DNA from: PHAA01 sp963665865
Lineage (GTDB): Bacteria; Bacillota; Syntrophomonadia; Syntrophomonadales; Syntrophomonadaceae
Length of the DNA stretch: 64,000 bases
Direction of reading: 5' to 3'
Assembly: GCA_963665865.2 (NCBI GenBank)
Contig: CAXXWF010000001.1
Span: 1,364,001 to 1,428,000, forward strand
Shown here in pieces: positions 61,674 through 64,000 of this stretch. The position numbers were made by a program, and so were the translations under genes. The notes below the pieces were generated by a model that worked only from the letters and a program-made list of their open reading frames with translations, did not search any database and was not told the DNA's origin. The stretch's first letter is position 1. Every line of letters begins with the position of its first letter.

Positions 61674-63209
61674 ATGTCTTTAATGCGTGTGAAATACCAA
61701 GCTATAGAAAATGAAAGAATGGAACGAAGGTTAGGGTGCGGCATGGCTGCAATTGACAGTCAGCATGAACAGGGTAAGCTGACTGCCCGCGAAAGAATTG
61801 ATCTTCTTATCGATCCTGGTACTTTTCAGGAAATAGATTCATGGGCTGATTCATACCAATATGGTGTGTTTGAAAATGAAGTTAAAATTCCAGGAGATGC
61901 TTTAATTGCCGGTTGGGGAGAGATAAATGGCAGACCAGCGTGTGTATGGGCTCAAGATTCCATGTTATTAGATGGAAGTATGGCTGAAATCCATATAGCC
62001 AAAATCGTCAGGGTAATGGAAAAAGCTCTAAATCAAAGGGTACCTGTTATTGGAATGTATGACTCTGAAGGATATAGGCTCCAGAGTGCAGTTATGGCGC
62101 AGAGCTATTGCAGTTATGGTACGATGCTGAGGTTCCAAACCATTTCTTCGGGAGTAATTCCTCAAATTGCTTTGATCATGGGCCCATGTATAGGAGGGGC
62201 TGCAGTTTCAGCACCACTTGCTGATTTTGTAATAATGGTCAAAGGGAAAAGCTTTTTACACCTGACTCCAATAGGGGCAGATGCAACCCGGGAAGATTAT
62301 GGGGGAGCTAAAATGCATGCAGCGAAAAGCGGAACATGTGCAGTTTTAGCTGAAAGCGATGAGGATTGTCTGAATAAATGCAAAGAACTGCTTTCCTTTC
62401 TACCTCAAAGCAATCTAGAGACTACTCCTCTGTGTGAAACTCAGGATAATCCCTTACGGGCAGACGAAGAGCTCATGGATATCATTCCTGATCAAGGCAG
62501 CAAAGGCTATGATATGCGTCGTATAATCAAGCTAATAGCGGATGATAATAAATATTTTGAGATACAGGCAGACTATGCGCCCAATCTTAGTGTAGGTTTT
62601 GCCCGCTTCGGTGGGCGGTCGGTAGGCATTATTGCCAATAATCCTCGCTACCTGGGCGGATGTGAAGATTACAGGAGTTCGGATAAGCATAGCAGGTTTA
62701 CCAGATTTTGTGATGCTATGAATATACCGATTGTTTACCTCGCCGATTGTCCAGGTTTTAGACCCAGTGTGGAACAAGAACACGCAGGTATTCTCCGTCA
62801 CGGATGCATGGTTATTCATTCTACCTGTGAAGCAACTGTCCCCAAAATTAGTATTATTCTTAGGAAGATATATGGAGGAGCCCAGTTAGCCATGCCAGGC
62901 AACTTTTGCAAACCGGACAGCCTATGGGCTTGGCCTTTGGCAGAAAGAGGAATTATGGGAACAGAGGCTTTGGTTTCCATTATATATAAAGGAAGATTGG
63001 ATCGTGCCAATACTCCGGAAGAGAAAGCCAAGATCAAGGAAGAAGCAACACCACGAATGGCCAACGCAGTTGCAAAAAGCGCCCTAATAGGTAATGAAGA
63101 AATGATTGATCCCCGGCAGACCAGGGCCTTAATTATTCAAGCATTGAAAGCGCAGCGCAATAAAAATGTAATATGGCCGGAGAGAAAACATGGAAATATC
63201 AACCTGTAA
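61674..63209 (+). CDS. Biotin-dependent acyl-CoA carboxyltransferase, first copy
   Basis: 511 residues in the normal range of PccB/MmdA. ERRLGCGMAAIDSQHEQGKL then TARERIDLLIDPGTF is typical for the N-terminus; oxyanion-forming glycines are in IMGPCIGGAAVSAPLADF and the C-terminal half has FARFGGRSVGIIANNP, both crotonase-fold halves. It moves CO2 between biotin carrier and an acyl-CoA, in decarboxylase or carboxylase complexes. ATG at 61674 follows AGGGGGATAGG. Biotin carrier and beta subunit are not visible in the window. Confidence 0.88.
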   Translation: MSLMRVKYQAIENERMERRLGCGMAAIDSQHEQGKLTARERIDLLIDPGTFQEIDSWADSYQYGVFENEVKIPGDALIAGWGEINGRPACVWAQDSMLLDGSMAEIHIAKIVRVMEKALNQRVPVIGMYDSEGYRLQSAVMAQSYCSYGTMLRFQTISSGVIPQIALIMGPCIGGAAVSAPLADFVIMVKGKSFLHLTPIGADATREDYGGAKMHAAKSGTCAVLAESDEDCLNKCKELLSFLPQSNLETTPLCETQDNPLRADEELMDIIPDQGSKGYDMRRIIKLIADDNKYFEIQADYAPNLSVGFARFGGRSVGIIANNPRYLGGCEDYRSSDKHSRFTRFCDAMNIPIVYLADCPGFRPSVEQEHAGILRHGCMVIHSTCEATVPKISIILRKIYGGAQLAMPGNFCKPDSLWAWPLAERGIMGTEALVSIIYKGRLDRANTPEEKAKIKEEATPRMANAVAKSALIGNEEMIDPRQTRALIIQALKAQRNKNVIWPERKHGNINL

Positions 63210-63299
63210 TCTTTAATAGCACACGGAAAATAAGGCATAAAATGGAAAATTCCGTGCAACTGATTAATTGAAGAGAAAAGACATAAGTACTAGATGAGA

Positions 63300-63360
63300 G
63301 ACGGTTGGCAAGACAGTATAAAAGGTATCAAATTAACGGCGCTTAAAGATTTGACGCACT
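63300..63360 (+). pseudogene. Decayed carboxyltransferase 5' fragment
   Basis: 63310-63358 resembles 63466-63515 of the next gene (AGACAGTATAAAAGG then AAATTAACGGC), coding for the RQHKRGKLTARER block but broken. It is a remnant of a third carboxyltransferase. Confidence 0.45.
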
Positions 63361-63384
63361 ATCAATAGGGTGAGGAGTATAGTA

Positions 63385-64000
63385 ATGCAAATAGAAAAGG
63401 TACACCAATTGCTTAAAGAAATTGAAGAGAAAAGAAATATGTACCAGCTGGGAGGCGGTTCAGGAGAAGTTGAAAGACAGCATAAAAGAGGCAAATTAAC
63501 GGCTCGTGAAAGACTCAATATATTGTTTGACGAAGGTACTTTTCAGGAATTGAACTTATGGGCATTGCCCTTCCGGACCGGTTATGAAATCGATGAAAAA
63601 TTCAGCCCTGGTGATGCTGTAGTTACTGGATTTGGAAAAGTAGATGGACGTACGGTGATGGCTTATGCTCATGATTTTACCGTTTTGGCCGGAACCCAAT
63701 CAACTGGGCAGCATGCCAAAATAAACAGAATTATGGAAGCTGCCGTTAAAGCTGGAGTTCCCTATGTTGGTATTGCTGACAGCGCGGGGGTGAGACTGCA
63801 GGACGGGATGGGAGAACCAGGAGTGCGTCCGCCATCTGATGGAATTGGCATGCACGGAACTGGTTCATATATGTACTCCCCGCCGCAGGCGTCTGGTGTT
63901 GTACCCCAGATTGCCGTGATGTTAGGACCACAATTTGCTGGATCCTCATATTCCCCCGTTTTAAAGGATTTTCTGATTATGAGAGAAGGGACTGCCTTTG
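63385..64000 (+). CDS. Biotin-dependent acyl-CoA carboxyltransferase, second copy (cut by window end)
   Basis: 205 codons visible from the ATG at 63385 (GAGGAG 8 nt upstream). VERQHKRGKLTARERLNILF, then VTGFGKVDGRTVMAYAHDFT and later VPQIAVMLGPQFAGSSYSP are diagnostic of PccB/MmdA-like carboxyltransferases, here with Q-F-A-G in place of the usual C-A-G-G oxyanion loop. It diverges from the first copy, so the two probably serve different acyl-CoAs or form a hetero-oligomer. The rest is beyond the window. Confidence 0.85.
   Translation, partial: MQIEKVHQLLKEIEEKRNMYQLGGGSGEVERQHKRGKLTARERLNILFDEGTFQELNLWALPFRTGYEIDEKFSPGDAVVTGFGKVDGRTVMAYAHDFTVLAGTQSTGQHAKINRIMEAAVKAGVPYVGIADSAGVRLQDGMGEPGVRPPSDGIGMHGTGSYMYSPPQASGVVPQIAVMLGPQFAGSSYSPVLKDFLIMREGTAF

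Noticed and set aside
1..64000. CRISPR arrays, tRNA and rRNA genes, prophage or plasmid origin
   Set aside because: No regularly spaced repeats, no tRNA cloverleaf with T-loop GGTTCRANYCC, no phage structural or replication genes were found on reading both strands.

Overview
The window looks like a chromosomal segment of an anaerobic, Gram-positive (Firmicutes, class Clostridia) bacterium, perhaps close to Syntrophomonas or the Peptococcaceae. Support comes from strong Shine-Dalgarno sites with frequent TTG/GTG starts, S-layer-homology and DUF3231 proteins, an ECF biotin transporter with a BirA operator, and a dense set of oxygen-sensitive enzymes (glycyl radical enzyme with radical-SAM activase, 4-hydroxybutyryl-CoA dehydratase). 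The genus is an inference. No rRNA, tRNA or CRISPR array was recognised.

Layout. 1-8.4 kb is accessory DNA: the start of a PadR-type regulator with a large palindrome, a decayed REP-associated transposase (RAYT), an ECF sigma factor with a DUF4179 partner, an IS91-type relic, a MazF/PemK-like toxin-antitoxin pair, lipoproteins, and an intact RAYT flanked by inverted REP-like repeats. 8.5-16.4 kb holds a thioesterase, two related membrane proteins, a minus-strand FecBCD-type uptake operon with an FmdE-like protein, and an aldo/keto reductase. 16.4-28 kb holds an EcsAB-like ABC exporter and its broken second copy, a HicA-like toxin-antitoxin pair, a PQQ-repeat protein, an SLH protein, an MFS transporter, a GGDEF protein and D-serine dehydratase. 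28-45 kb is mostly housekeeping: SecD/SecF, an L,D-transpeptidase, Fic, a PatB-type lyase, DNA polymerase IV, nitroreductase, a DnaQ-like exonuclease, a macrodomain protein, and BirA followed by BioY-EcfA-EcfT. 45-64 kb is a catabolic island.

The catabolic island starts with a TetR regulator and three copies of a palindromic operator-like sequence. It continues on one strand with 4-hydroxybutyryl-CoA dehydratase, 3-hydroxyacyl-CoA dehydrogenase, crotonase, thiolase, a long acyl-CoA dehydrogenase, a PaaG-like isomerase, a glycyl radical enzyme (GRE) and its activase, two ADP-forming acyl-CoA synthetase-type proteins and two biotin-type carboxyltransferases (the last cut by the window end). The first genes would take 4-hydroxybutyryl-CoA through crotonyl-CoA to acetyl-CoA, and the ADP-forming synthetase could recover ATP. 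The GRE has Met-Arg after the catalytic Cys where known dehydratases and lyases have a Glu two residues on. Together with CoA ligases, an acyl-CoA dehydrogenase and carboxyltransferases this permits, but does not prove, a fumarate-addition-like or other undescribed radical entry reaction.

A second theme is gene decay that leaves gene ends. Many gaps hold recognisable 5' or 3' ends of genes whose middles are gone, sometimes joined in frame (dinB start to panE end; an MFS start to an MFS end; abfD start next to a CoA-transferase end). Several relics upstream of the catabolic island match genes inside it, so an older parallel copy of the pathway seems to have been dismantled.
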